Shown: positions 36,103 through 45,561 of the stretch, piece after piece | How the letters are laid out: the number at the start of each line of letters is the position of its first letter | Numbering within the stretch: position 1 is the stretch's first letter | Origin: Clostridia bacterium | GTDB taxonomy: Bacteria > Acidobacteriota > Terriglobia > Terriglobales > Acidobacteriaceae | NCBI GenBank assembly: GCA_035561135.1 | Contig: DATMYA010000008.1 | Span: forward strand, 310,001 to 374,000 | DNA: 64,000 nt | Direction of reading: 5' to 3' | Program-made: the position numbers and the translations under genes | The notes under the pieces: model-generated | Seen by the model: only the letters and a program-made list of their open reading frames with translations | What the model was told of the DNA's origin: nothing | Databases searched by the model: none

Positions 36103-39100
36103 GGATGCGCCTCCTGAGCCGGTGCCACGCCTTGCGCTTGCTGGCGTAGTTCGAATGCCACGCGCTCTCCGCGCCACTGAACTGCGAACCGAACTTCTCG
36201 CCACGAGGCCGGCAATTGAGGGTTGGCTCGCGGCCCTTCCGGGGTCAGATTGAGACCGGCGAACCCGAAAACAACCGCCTGCCACAATCCGCCGAGAGCG
36301 GCTGCATGCACTCCGCCTGCTGCATTGCCCATGTTATTAGCAAGATCGATCTCGGCGGTCTGCTTGAAAAAGCACTCCGCAAGTTCGGTGTATCCGAGTC
36401 GCGCAGCAATGGCCGCATGGACCGGTGGACTTAGCGAGCTACCATGCCCGCTTCTTGGGAGGTAATAGCGGAAGTTGGCCTGGTGGACTTCGACGGGGAA
36501 CCGGTCCCAGAGCAGGTAAAGGAGCATCAGCACATCTGCCTGCTTTATGACCTGGGAGTGCTGGATGCGTTCGCGACCGAGAAGAACGTCCATGGCTGTC
36601 GTCCTCGGCTCGTACGATTTGATGTCGATCTCCTCGAGTCCGAAATAGCCCTGGAACTGTTCGAAAAGGCCGGTGCGCGTGTCAAAACCCAAGTACATAT
36701 TCTGCGCTACACGAAGCCAACCCTCCCTTTCATCGGAGCCTATGCGAAGACGTCTAGACAACTCACGACACTGATCAGGCCAACGCTGATCCAGTAAAGA
36801 AAATGCCTCGGCGGCTGTCTCCAGGTTCCACTTCGCCATGCCATTCGTGTAGGCATTATCGTCAACCGATTCGTGGTACTCGTCCGGGCCAATCACCCGC
36901 CGGATGTGATACCGGCCGTCTTCTTCGGGCTGAGCGCGTATCGCCCAGAATCGGGCCGTTTCGAAGAGAATCTCAGCGCCTGCCTCGATGAGAAATTGCT
37001 CGTCGGCGGTGGCCTGCCAATAACTCCAGACGCCATAAGCCACGTCGGCGCTGATGTGGTGCTCCTGCTCCGCGGCCAACACGGGAATGACTTTGCCATT
37101 CGGCATGATCACGCAGCTCGGCGTCACGTCATCACCCGTTTCGGCCGACTCCCATGCATACAGCGCTCCGTGATAGCCGAGCCGCGCCGCTCGGGCACGA
37201 GCCGCCGGAAGCGTGTTGTAGCGGTACATGAGAAGCGCACGAGCCGCTTCGGGGTACGTCAGAAGGAACAGAGGCAGGACGAAAATCTCAGTGTCCCAGA
37301 AGACATGGCCTTTGTACGCAGGCCCGGTAAGGGCGCGGGCGCCGATGGAAACGTGTTCGTTTTCAGGATTTGCCGCGCTGATGAGGTGATAGATGGCGAA
37401 CCGAATCGCCCTTTGTGCATCGGCATCGCCTTCAATCACGATATCCGAGGCGTCCCAACGCTTCTCCCATGCGGCGGTGTGATCCTCGACGGCAAGTTCG
37501 ATGCTGTTTTCGTACGCATGCTGTACTGTCTCGCGAGCTGCTTCGAGAGGTTGATTGGAGTCCTGAGACGTGTGCACGCCCACAAGCCGGTCAAGGCGGC
37601 AGGTCTCCCCGAGATCCACCTCGACGGTCCATGGTTCGGGTTCCCCGTCGCATTTCCTTTGAGGCTGAGGTGTCCGCCTGCCCTTTGAATCCTCGATATG
37701 GCTTCGGGCGAAAAGCCCAATCGAAACTCCCTGCCCCGTTCGCATTAGCAGCGAGCGTGAGAACGCTGGCGACGCGAAGCTCACCGAGCCGCTGTAGTTC
37801 TCTGGCGTGATCGTGACAGACTGCAGGAGAAGATGACGATCGGCCAGGCTGGCCAGGCGCATGCCCCTAACGGAAGTTATTCGACCGGCTGAGTCCCGAT
37901 GACGCCAATGCCGCCAGAGAATGCCATGGCGCAGGTCGAGTATCCGCCGATGTTCGAGTTGCTCGCCCGAATCGAGCCGAAGCGTGTTGCCGTCCACGGA
38001 GATAGAGAGTTGACCCCAGTTGGGAGCGCGCGCCAACCCCGGCACTGCTGCGCCCGGTTCTGAATCGAACACGCCGGCGACAAACGTTGCAGGCGCTGAG
38101 ATAACACTTCCCTCGGCCAAAGAGCCTCTAGACCCGACGAAGCCGTTGCTGCTTGCGAACAGAGACTCAATTTCGTGCTCACGCGCAGGAACAAACCCTT
38201 CCTCGACCATAAACCACTCAGGCCTTTGTTCCGGCAACGAGGGCAATTCCAAGGGGTAGAGCGCGGCCTGGGCTGCGAGCAGTGTGGCGAACATTGGCGG
38301 CCCCCCAGGCATGTGCACGACTCCACCTGGGACACCGCCCGGTTCCGGCCCAACGGAAATGAAGGTTACGCCCGCGCCTGCGATGAGCATCCGGGAATCG
38401 CTACCCGGAAATCCGGCGATGGGACCAAATTCGTCACCGCAGATCAGTATCTCCTCTGGCCGGACACCACGGGGGACCGCGAGATCGCTGATGACCCACG
38501 CCACGGAGTCGGCCTTGTCGGTTAGGCCAATCTCCACGTGTTTCACATCGCTCGTGATCCGCGCATCCAGCAGTCCCTTCTCCCGTGCGACGCATTGGGC
38601 AAACTCGATGATCTCTTGTATTCCGCCCGTGATTCCTGCCTCCACGAGCCGCGTCTCGACAGCCAGGAACAAATCGCCGAGCGCGGACTTGGGCGGCTCC
38701 TTCCATTCCTCCAGCGGAATGAGATCCACCTTGCGGCGGTTCAGCCGGTCATAGATGACCCGCACATCAAGTCCGGTTCGAGAAACGACATGATCGCGCA
38801 CGGCGTCGGCAACCCGTGTAAGTTTTCGCTCCTCTTCTGGACTGGCTGTTCGCTGCCAGAGCAACGTCGGCTCAAACCTCTCGTCGAAGCCGTAGACCTC
38901 GGAACCCCGGTTCGTCGCAAGATAGAGATTCCGCTTGTGTCTTCCCCTGATGGCACGCGAGAGCTGACAATCGATGTTGCGCAGGTTCGTGCCGCTAATA
39001 ACAACGGCTAGCACACCGCACCGAAGCAGACGCTCCAGCGGTCCACGTACGGGAGTGGCATCCTCTGCTCTGCTCGCGACGGCAGTGCCGTCCCAATCGA

Positions 39101-39146
39101 AAGCGATGATTCGAAAACGGCGGTCTGCTACCAGCGAGGGTTTCAC
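36099..39146 (-). CDS. HAD hydrolase - glycoside hydrolase family 65 fusion (disaccharide phosphorylase)
   Basis: 1015 residues. The N-terminal 270 residues are a HAD-superfamily domain with the DxDxT nucleophile motif (IIAFDWDGTAVAS at about 13-25) and an acid motif (LICGDEFGPI). The rest is a GH65 enzyme: beta-sandwich (about 310-560), linker, and an (alpha/alpha)6 barrel. The barrel includes HVFWDTEIFVLPLFLLTYPE and the catalytic glutamate region IGPDEYHESVDDNAYTNGMA (glutamate near residue 753). GH65 enzymes phosphorolyse maltose, trehalose or kojibiose to beta-glucose 1-phosphate; some act on trehalose 6-phosphate. The HAD part could be a phosphomutase or phosphatase. The start is GTG, overlapping the pfkB stop as GTGA. 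Confidence 0.9.
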   Translation of the reverse strand: MKPSLVADRRFRIIAFDWDGTAVASRAEDATPVRGPLERLLRCGVLAVVISGTNLRNIDCQLSRAIRGRHKRNLYLATNRGSEVYGFDERFEPTLLWQRTASPEEERKLTRVADAVRDHVVSRTGLDVRVIYDRLNRRKVDLIPLEEWKEPPKSALGDLFLAVETRLVEAGITGGIQEIIEFAQCVAREKGLLDARITSDVKHVEIGLTDKADSVAWVISDLAVPRGVRPEEILICGDEFGPIAGFPGSDSRMLIAGAGVTFISVGPEPGGVPGGVVHMPGGPPMFATLLAAQAALYPLELPSLPEQRPEWFMVEEGFVPAREHEIESLFASSNGFVGSRGSLAEGSVISAPATFVAGVFDSEPGAAVPGLARAPNWGQLSISVDGNTLRLDSGEQLEHRRILDLRHGILWRHWRHRDSAGRITSVRGMRLASLADRHLLLQSVTITPENYSGSVSFASPAFSRSLLMRTGQGVSIGLFARSHIEDSKGRRTPQPQRKCDGEPEPWTVEVDLGETCRLDRLVGVHTSQDSNQPLEAARETVQHAYENSIELAVEDHTAAWEKRWDASDIVIEGDADAQRAIRFAIYHLISAANPENEHVSIGARALTGPAYKGHVFWDTEIFVLPLFLLTYPEAARALLMYRYNTLPAARARAARLGYHGALYAWESAETGDDVTPSCVIMPNGKVIPVLAAEQEHHISADVAYGVWSYWQATADEQFLIEAGAEILFETARFWAIRAQPEEDGRYHIRRVIGPDEYHESVDDNAYTNGMAKWNLETAAEAFSLLDQRWPDQCRELSRRLRIGSDEREGWLRVAQNMYLGFDTRTGLFEQFQGYFGLEEIDIKSYEPRTTAMDVLLGRERIQHSQVIKQADVLMLLYLLWDRFPVEVHQANFRYYLPRSGHGSSLSPPVHAAIAARLGYTELAECFFKQTAEIDLANNMGNAAGGVHAAALGGLWQAVVFGFAGLNLTPEGPRANPQLPASWREVRFAVQWRGERVAFELRQQAQGVAPAQEAHP

Positions 39147-40072
39147 TCGAGCGCCTCAACTTGAACTTGGGGGAGCAGTCTACAAACGGCCTCGGCCGTC
39201 CCTAGCGCCGTACCCAATGTCATGGCCGTAGCTGCCCCGGCGGACGTGCCCAGGCGCAAGCCATGCTCGATGCCGTCCCCACGTGCGAGTGCTACGGCCA
39301 GGCCCGCCACCATTGCGTCTCCCGAGCCGACGGTGCTCCGTCGCTCCACCTTGGGCGGAACCACACGCCAGACATGCTTCCCCTTTACACAGATCGCGCC
39401 TTGGGAGCCCATTGATACAACTACGATGCCGATGCCATCAGCGGCGAGTTCTCTCGCCGCACGAATAATCGCTGCAGTGCCGGTAAGCTTCTTTCCGACG
39501 AGCCTCTCTGCCTCAGCAATATTGGGCTTAATGAGGTCCGGCCGCGCGGTGACTCCATGCCGAAGAGCATCGCCGTCGGCATCGAGAATGACTTTCACCC
39601 CGCACTCCCGAGCCATATGCACGTAGCTCGCAAAGGTATCCGTAGGAATGCCAGGAGGAAGGCTTCCGGCGAGAACGAGCACCCTTCCTGCCTGAAGCCA
39701 GAAGCGCAAAAGGGCGTCAAGTGATGCGAGCGAACTCGGAGCGACCTCGGGACCAGGGCCGAAGAAACTCGTCGCTTGGCCGGCGCGATCCACAACAGTC
39801 ATGTTCACGCGCGTCTGGCCCGGAACCCGAACGAAGTGGTACTGGACCTCCTCAACTTCCAACGCCTTCTCAATAATGTTGCCCGTCTCTCCTGCAAGCA
39901 AGCCAAAGGCAATGGTCGGCCATCCCAGTCGGTGCACCATCCGCGAAACGTTGATGCCCTTGCCTGCCGGATCGATCTGCGTATCGATGACCCGGTGAAC
40001 GCTTCCAGGCTGGAGTCGCTCCACCCAGGCGGTCTGGTCAACGGCGGGATTAGGAGTCAACGTGATGATCAT
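39143..40072 (-). CDS. PfkB-family sugar kinase (6-phosphofructokinase II / 1-phosphofructokinase type)
   Basis: 309-residue carbohydrate kinase of the PfkB family. The N-terminal PfkB signature is IITLTPNPAVDQTAWVERLQ with DPAGKGINVSRMVHRLGW. The C-terminal signature is ERRSTVGSGDAMVAGLAVAL with the catalytic aspartate in GSGDA. The LTPNPAVD start is characteristic of the PfkB/FruK/LacC branch, which phosphorylates fructose 6-phosphate, fructose 1-phosphate or tagatose 6-phosphate. The ATG follows GAAGG. It is the first gene of the kinase-phosphorylase-USP operon and overlaps the next gene by 4 bp. Substrate choice within the branch cannot be settled by eye. Confidence 0.9.
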   Translation of the reverse strand: MIITLTPNPAVDQTAWVERLQPGSVHRVIDTQIDPAGKGINVSRMVHRLGWPTIAFGLLAGETGNIIEKALEVEEVQYHFVRVPGQTRVNMTVVDRAGQATSFFGPGPEVAPSSLASLDALLRFWLQAGRVLVLAGSLPPGIPTDTFASYVHMARECGVKVILDADGDALRHGVTARPDLIKPNIAEAERLVGKKLTGTAAIIRAARELAADGIGIVVVSMGSQGAICVKGKHVWRVVPPKVERRSTVGSGDAMVAGLAVALARGDGIEHGLRLGTSAGAATAMTLGTALGTAEAVCRLLPQVQVEALE

Positions 40073-40194
40073 GCAAACCTTCTTTCCTGCTCGGCAGTAT
40101 GGCCAGGCACACTCCGGTGATTACTACGCTTAATGCGCAGCAGGCTGATGCTTGCCTGTGCTGATATCGGCGCAACTAGCTGGCCTTCTGGTGG

Positions 40195-42603
40195 TCATTT
40201 CCTGCCCAGGAATCGGATCCGTGCGGTGAATGCACGGCGCGCGGTGACGCTGTACTGAAGAAAGTTTGCGGCATCGACATTGTTCTGCACGACGAGCGGG
40301 TTCTTGCTGCCGGTGATGTCCTCGAAACCCCCACGCAGCGCAAGGTTGTAACCCTTCAACGTAAAGCGACGCTCGAGAAACGTGTTGATCATCAGGAAAT
40401 CGGGAAACCGGCGAGAGTTAGCTGCGCCAACGAGTTGCTGGGATTGGTTGAAAACGCTGAACGGGAACCCGGTGTGCCACTCCCCCGAGTAACCGAAGGC
40501 CCACTTCTTGAGGTGCGGTACGGGGAGGAATCCCCAGGAAATGATCTTATTCGGGGCATCCCACGATAGCGGTCCTGCGGACTGCGGGCTGAATACGGGA
40601 TTGTCGATCGAGTAGTCCAGTACGGCGGAAGCGTGCGCGGTGGAACGCGTATATGCTGCGAGGAGCTCGTGACCTTCGCTGAAGGTGGCACGCGCGCTAA
40701 CTTGCAACGCACGGTATTGGGTTGTCCGATTGTTGCCAAGCCGAAGTTCGCTTGCAATCGTGCCGGCTCGCAGCAGGTCAGTTGCGAAATCGTGCGAGGT
40801 GTGGCGGTCGATGTAATCAGCAGTAACGATCAAGTTCCGCGTGAGTTGGTGTTCAAGTCCGAAGCTCCAGTTCCGCGATCCCGGCGGCCGCAATCCAGCA
40901 GCTGGCGCAACAAACGTTGTGGTTACCGGCGCACCGATCACGACAGTTCCCGTTGCGTCGTAGATATACTGCGTTCGCGAACCCTGCGCTGGACCACCCA
41001 ACAAGTTCAATGTCGGGTAATCGTGAAACCAGCCTATGCCAGCGCTCAACTTGGTTACGGGGCCCAGCATGTACGTTGCGGCAATGCGAGGAGAGAATGC
41101 AGCCTCGCCTAACGCTGTGTCGTGGTCGGCGCGCACCCCCACTTCAATCAGCAATCGCGATAGAGGCGCCCAGCGATCCTCAATGAAACCACCATAAACG
41201 GCCTCGGACTGTCGCGAACGCGGAATGCTGTTGAAAAGTATTCGGCTGTACAGCGTTTGATCTTCGCGCAGTATCGAGATTGGCGTGCGCGACACGGCCA
41301 TGGTCTCGTCGGTCTTTCGAGCAACGGCGCCGAACCGGAACTCGTGGGTGCCGCCCAGGTGGAACCGCGGCAGATATACATTCAACTGGGGCTCGAGACG
41401 TCCGGAACTTGTCCACTGCGAACGATAGAAATTGCCGTGCGCAATTCCCGGACTGATTACGAAAGGCAAAGATCCGAGCGGAAGCGCGCGATCATGGTAA
41501 CGGCTCACCGCGAGCGCTACCTCGATCATTGTGCCGCCCGCGAGGTAAATCTGATCACGGGCCGTGGCAAGGTAGGAAGAATGAGCCTCTTTCAACGTTG
41601 TTTCAATCGGCGTAAGGGGGGAAATGCCACCGAAAGCCGTTCTCGTTCCGTTGACTAGAAAGCTCGTAGTGAAAATGTTTCTTGGTGTCAGGTTGACTTG
41701 AACCTTCGCCAAGTTCGAAATCCGCCACATCGTGTTGCTGTTCTGGCCAGGCGGAAGCTCTGAGACGATGTTGTTGTCGTATTCGGCATCGGGCGCAAGC
41801 AGGAACCACGCACGCCCCTTCGCGATCGGACCGGAGAAAGTAACCCGGGGAGTTACCTTATCGAGATGGACCCCCTGCTTAAGCTTCAGAGAAGGGACGA
41901 AGTTTGTTGCGGAAAACCGAAAGCGGTCATCGCCGGAGATGCTTGTAAACGCCGTCACACCCCCGGATGCGGGACCAAACTGAGCCGAATATCTACTGTC
42001 CTGGACATCGATTGCTCGAACAGCATCGGTAGAAAATCGCGTGTTCAGCTCTCCTGTCGCTGGATCGGAAATGACGAACCCGTCGAGAACCGTAAGCGTT
42101 TGATACGTTTCTGCGCCGGCCAGATGAATCTGCCCCAACCGATCCCGCATCACTCCTGGAATGAAGGGGAGCGCCTGACGGATGTCACGGGTTACAGGGA
42201 ACGGGATGTTAACAATTTGTGTGCTGTCGAGGGACCGCGCAGCGGCAACCTGCTGTGCGTCAACCGCAGGCGGCGAGGCAGTCACCTGCACCGACTCTTT
42301 GATCTCCTGCGTGTGAGCGAGTGTTACTCGGAGCTGGCCAGTGTCAGATGGTCGAACGTCGCGTAACACGGCCTGGTAGTGCCCGACTTTCGTGACTAAA
42401 ACCTCATAGGAACCAGCGGGTGCGGCGAAACGGCAGTTCCCGGCAGGATCTGTCGTACAACGCAAGCTCACCATGCCGCGCATTTCGATGCTGGCCCCCG
42501 GCACTGCGACGCCGTTTTCATCTACGACTGTGACCAGCAGCGATGTCTGGGTTACAGAGACGGAGTACACGAGCGTAATGAAAACCAGAACTCTCAGGGA
42601 CAC
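40195..42603 (-). CDS. TonB-dependent receptor-like protein with carboxypeptidase regulatory-like domain
   Basis: About 802 residues from a GTG at 42603 that precedes a hydrophobic signal (VSLRVLVFITLVYSVSVTQT). The open frame continues to an ATG at 42747, but the extra 48 residues look non-signal-like and overlap a possible amidohydrolase remnant. A CarboxypepD_reg-like domain (VVDENGVAVPGASIEMRG, ending GQLRVTLAHTQEI) comes first. A plug-like region follows (PAVDAQQVAAARSLDSTQIV, LTVLDGFVISDPATGELNTR), then a long beta-barrel ending in FTARIRFLGRK. Family members are Oar-like outer-membrane receptors for large substrates. No TonB, ExbB or ExbD genes are nearby. Confidence 0.8.
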   Translation of the reverse strand: MSLRVLVFITLVYSVSVTQTSLLVTVVDENGVAVPGASIEMRGMVSLRCTTDPAGNCRFAAPAGSYEVLVTKVGHYQAVLRDVRPSDTGQLRVTLAHTQEIKESVQVTASPPAVDAQQVAAARSLDSTQIVNIPFPVTRDIRQALPFIPGVMRDRLGQIHLAGAETYQTLTVLDGFVISDPATGELNTRFSTDAVRAIDVQDSRYSAQFGPASGGVTAFTSISGDDRFRFSATNFVPSLKLKQGVHLDKVTPRVTFSGPIAKGRAWFLLAPDAEYDNNIVSELPPGQNSNTMWRISNLAKVQVNLTPRNIFTTSFLVNGTRTAFGGISPLTPIETTLKEAHSSYLATARDQIYLAGGTMIEVALAVSRYHDRALPLGSLPFVISPGIAHGNFYRSQWTSSGRLEPQLNVYLPRFHLGGTHEFRFGAVARKTDETMAVSRTPISILREDQTLYSRILFNSIPRSRQSEAVYGGFIEDRWAPLSRLLIEVGVRADHDTALGEAAFSPRIAATYMLGPVTKLSAGIGWFHDYPTLNLLGGPAQGSRTQYIYDATGTVVIGAPVTTTFVAPAAGLRPPGSRNWSFGLEHQLTRNLIVTADYIDRHTSHDFATDLLRAGTIASELRLGNNRTTQYRALQVSARATFSEGHELLAAYTRSTAHASAVLDYSIDNPVFSPQSAGPLSWDAPNKIISWGFLPVPHLKKWAFGYSGEWHTGFPFSVFNQSQQLVGAANSRRFPDFLMINTFLERRFTLKGYNLALRGGFEDITGSKNPLVVQNNVDAANFLQYSVTARRAFTARIRFLGRK

Positions 42604-42659
42604 TCGTTTTATGATGCGGCGGAAAGCAACTCCGTAACGCGACTGTGGTGCATCGACGT

Positions 42660-42790
42660 TTGTTGGGCGGCGCTCGGGCAGACATGCTGCTGATGGACGG
42701 CGACCCTTCGAAATCGTCTGGCAAATCACGAGCGCGACTTCGTACAATCAGTAAGGCGGGACAATTCCCCGTCCAGCCGCTCCATGCCGT
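42660..42790 (+). pseudogene. Possible C-terminal remnant of an amidohydrolase
   Basis: The plus frame here encodes LLGGARADMLLMDGDPSK followed by RTISKAGQFP. GARADMLLxDGDP is the characteristic C-terminal beta-sandwich strand of metal-dependent amidohydrolases (normally PGxxADxLLVDGDPL). Nothing upstream continues it: the frame is broken by a stop at 42612 and the rest of the gene is missing. It lies antisense to the 5' extension of the receptor frame. Chance similarity cannot be ruled out. Confidence 0.4.
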
Positions 42791-44188
42791 TTACTCGGTG
42801 CTGCTGCCGCTCGCGCTCTCGAGTTCGTAGATGCACACGGTCTTAACGTTCACAAACTCGCGGATCCCGTTGACGCTCAACTCGCGTCCGTAGCCAGACT
42901 GTTTCACTCCTCCAAACGGAATGCGCGGATCGGATGCAACCATACCGTTGATGAACGCCATGCCCGCTTCAATTCGTTCGATGAAGATGCTGCGCTCGTG
43001 TTCATCGTTCGACCACAGACTTGAGCCCAGGCCAAACTTCGTGTCATTCGCAATCTCTATGGCGTTCGCCATGTCACGAGCACGGAACAGCGATGCCACC
43101 GGACCAAACAGCTCATCATCGTGCGCAGGTGTGCCTTTCGGAATGTCGGCCAACGCAGTAGGTGCGTAAAAAAATCCAGGACCATCCAGGCGCTTGCCGC
43201 CGCATAACACGCGCGCACCAGCCTTCACTGTCTCTTGCACCTGCCTTTCGAGATCGCCTAGCACATCCTCTGTGGCCAGAGGACCAACGTCCGTCTTCTC
43301 ATCCATGGGGTCGCCAACCTGGAGTTCCTTCATTCGCTCCGCAAATTTCTGTTCGAACTCCTGCGCGATCTTCTCGTGTACGATGAAGCGCTTCGCCGCA
43401 ATGCAAGATTGCCCGTTGTTAATTGTCCTCGCCTGTACCGCTGTGTTCACGGTGCGGTCCAAATTCGCGCTCGGCATCACGATGAACGGATCGCTGCCGC
43501 CGAGCTCAAGCACAGACTTCTTGATGACCTTCCCGGCGGTCGCGGCCACGCTCCTTCCTGCATCAACGCTGCCCGTCAGTGTCACCGCGGCAATGCGCTC
43601 GTCTTCAATAATGCGGTTCACCTTGTCGGAGCCGATGAGCAGCGTCTGGAATGTTCCCTCCGGGAATCCTGCCTGCTTGAAAACGTCCTCGATCGCCAAC
43701 GCGCATTGCGGAACATTTGACGCGTGCTTTAGCAGTCCAACGTTTCCAGCCATCAATCCCGGAGCGGCGAAGCGGAACACCTGCCACATTGGGAAATTCC
43801 AGGGCATGATTGCCAGCACAGCTCCGAGTGGCTGATAGGTTACGAAACTCCGCGTAGGCTCCGACCCTTCCTGATCATCTGCCAACAATCGCTCGGCATT
43901 TTCGGCATAGAAGTCGCATCCGCGGGCGCACTTCTCCACCTCCTGCACCGCAGCCCCGATCGGTTTGCCCATCTCCATGGTCATCAGGCGTGCATACTCT
44001 CGCTTGTTCTGCTCGAGCACTTTCGCAGCCTCACGCATCATTTTGCCGCGCGTCGTGAAAGGAGTCTTCCTCCATGCCCGGAACGTTTCACTCGCAAGCT
44101 GGAGTTTTTTGTCTATGTCGGAGTCGGAAAGTGAATCAAAGCTGCGGAGAACTTCTCCGGTTGCAGGATTCTGCGTTCTGATTGGCAT
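42791..44188 (-). CDS. NAD(P)-dependent aldehyde dehydrogenase (succinate-semialdehyde type)
   Basis: About 465 residues from the ATG at 44188. The aldehyde dehydrogenase motifs are intact: nucleotide-binding block LMPWNFPMW-like (AIMPWNFPMWQVFRFAAPGL), active-site glutamate in SVLELGGSDPFIVM, and the catalytic cysteine in NNGQSCIAAKRFIVHEK. The N-terminus RTQNPATGEVLRSFDSLSDS and the C-terminal PFGGVKQSGYGRELSVNGIR block resemble succinate-semialdehyde dehydrogenases of the GabD/SAD subgroup. The annotated substrate remains a guess within the family. No GABA transaminase is nearby. Monocistronic, with a weak start signal. Confidence 0.9.
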   Translation of the reverse strand: MPIRTQNPATGEVLRSFDSLSDSDIDKKLQLASETFRAWRKTPFTTRGKMMREAAKVLEQNKREYARLMTMEMGKPIGAAVQEVEKCARGCDFYAENAERLLADDQEGSEPTRSFVTYQPLGAVLAIMPWNFPMWQVFRFAAPGLMAGNVGLLKHASNVPQCALAIEDVFKQAGFPEGTFQTLLIGSDKVNRIIEDERIAAVTLTGSVDAGRSVAATAGKVIKKSVLELGGSDPFIVMPSANLDRTVNTAVQARTINNGQSCIAAKRFIVHEKIAQEFEQKFAERMKELQVGDPMDEKTDVGPLATEDVLGDLERQVQETVKAGARVLCGGKRLDGPGFFYAPTALADIPKGTPAHDDELFGPVASLFRARDMANAIEIANDTKFGLGSSLWSNDEHERSIFIERIEAGMAFINGMVASDPRIPFGGVKQSGYGRELSVNGIREFVNVKTVCIYELESASGSSTE

Positions 44189-44435
44189 TCGTCGATGCAA
44201 ACCGCGTTAGCGGCGCCCTCTAGAGTTGATAAGATTAGCAGTTACGATGTTGAAGATCATAGCAGCGATGTCCAGCGCCAAACTCGATTCGAAACGGGGT
44301 TGAGCCATCGCTCATCTCCGCAGAAATGGAACACAAGAGCAGAACGTCTTCGCAAATTCTCAAGATCATTAGCGCACCAAAATGTGCATTGAAGGTGAGC
44401 CATCATGGATCGCCTCCATTACCATGGAGTCCTGT

Positions 44436-44657
44436 ATGCCTTTTCCCATCAAAGTCTGCATCATCTGCTCGGAAGAGTTCGAGTTGAAGCCAGATAAACC
44501 TGGTTTTGCCAACCGCTGCCCAGATTGCAGCACACCTGAATCAATTGACCCCGAGACTAAGCGCCGCATGGACGCAGATGAACGCAGGGCCGAGAGTGAA
44601 GCAAACGAGGCCAGGAGGCACGCGATTCGCGACCTTCTTTACCGGAAGGATAGCTAA
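44436..44657 (+). CDS. Small zinc-ribbon-like hypothetical protein
   Basis: 73 residues from the ATG at 44436, six bases after GGAG; an in-frame ATG at 44382 lacks such a site. Two CxxC pairs (VCIICSEEF and RCPDC) about 20 residues apart form a zinc-ribbon-like N-terminus. The C-terminal half is highly charged helix (RRMDADERRAESEANEARRH). No transmembrane segment. The family is not recognised; a zinc-binding or nucleic-acid-associated role is inference. Confidence 0.55.
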   Translation: MPFPIKVCIICSEEFELKPDKPGFANRCPDCSTPESIDPETKRRMDADERRAESEANEARRHAIRDLLYRKDS

Positions 44658-44712
44658 CGGTAATTCCGGGTACACCTACTCCGAAGGCGACAGGACGAAG
44701 CGCGAACCCAAG

Positions 44713-45330
44713 TCAAAAACTTAACCAGATTTCATTCCGGCTGGCGGGAATACGCAGTTCGATCCCGCGCTCGCGATTGGCCAAAACCGTTGCATTGATG
44801 TCGAGCATGGAAATGGGAATGTTGCGTTGCTGGCGGTCGACAGTAACGCTCAGATTATCCGCAGTCAGCATATAGTGCGGAGTTTCCAGCCGCTCTCCAT
44901 TCAGCAAAATAAATATTGCAGACGATTGAGCTTTCATGGCGGGTGCATTCGCAACGCCCGGAATTTCGATGAGCTTCGGTGTGATAGCCGGAGGTTCTGG
45001 TACCCGCGATTGCTGATTTCCCTGCTGCAAAATAATGACTGGAGGCGCAGGCGGATTCATCGCTGCTTCAGCATCGGACTGGTCGTACCCAAACGGCTCG
45101 TCGTACCAGAACGGAAGAAAGAAGGAACCGAAATTGTGGGAATGTCGAAAGTGAGGACGTCCCACAAAAATGCCGTTGCGGGGGCCGGGATGATGGCCGC
45201 GAACCCCAACAGGCGCAGCACCTGGCACAACACCGCGCTGCAACATGCCGCTTCCGCTTCTCTGTGCTTGTGCAGGCCCGGCAAAAAGGACAAAAGCAAT
45301 CATCAGCGAGGATAAGGCTGCCCTCGACAT
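44713..45330 (-). CDS. Secreted hypothetical protein, 205 residues
   Basis: The signal peptide is clear (MSRAALSSLMIAFVLFAGPAQA). The mature protein begins with a Gly/His-rich stretch and a proline-rich middle (PPAPPVIILQQGNQQSRVPE). The C-terminal 85 residues are beta-rich (FILLNGERLETPHYMLTADN, LSVTVDRQQRNIPISMLDIN) and read like a small extracellular domain. No known domain is recognised. Convergent with the zinc-ribbon gene. Confidence 0.65.
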   Translation of the reverse strand: MSRAALSSLMIAFVLFAGPAQAQRSGSGMLQRGVVPGAAPVGVRGHHPGPRNGIFVGRPHFRHSHNFGSFFLPFWYDEPFGYDQSDAEAAMNPPAPPVIILQQGNQQSRVPEPPAITPKLIEIPGVANAPAMKAQSSAIFILLNGERLETPHYMLTADNLSVTVDRQQRNIPISMLDINATVLANRERGIELRIPASRNEIWLSF

Positions 45331-45561
45331 ACGTATAGTTTACGCCTGAATCGTATGTGTCAGGTTGCGAGGAGAGGCAGCTTGGCCGAAAGTGCCGGAT
45401 TGCCGATTGCGGTTCGAGGCTTAAGAAAAATCAGTGCACCAAAAAGGAGCGCCTGCGCTGTTGCGACTTCGTGAATCGCACATTGCTGCGCAAGCGCCCC
45501 TTGGAATAAAGGTCAAAAAAGCAAGCATCCAACTAGCCGGTCCGCTTCAGAAACTCCGCCA

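Noticed and set aside
42604..42747. N-terminal extension of the TonB-type receptor frame
   Set aside because: The extra residues are not signal-like and overlap the amidohydrolase-like fragment on the other strand; the start was placed at the GTG before the hydrophobic segment.
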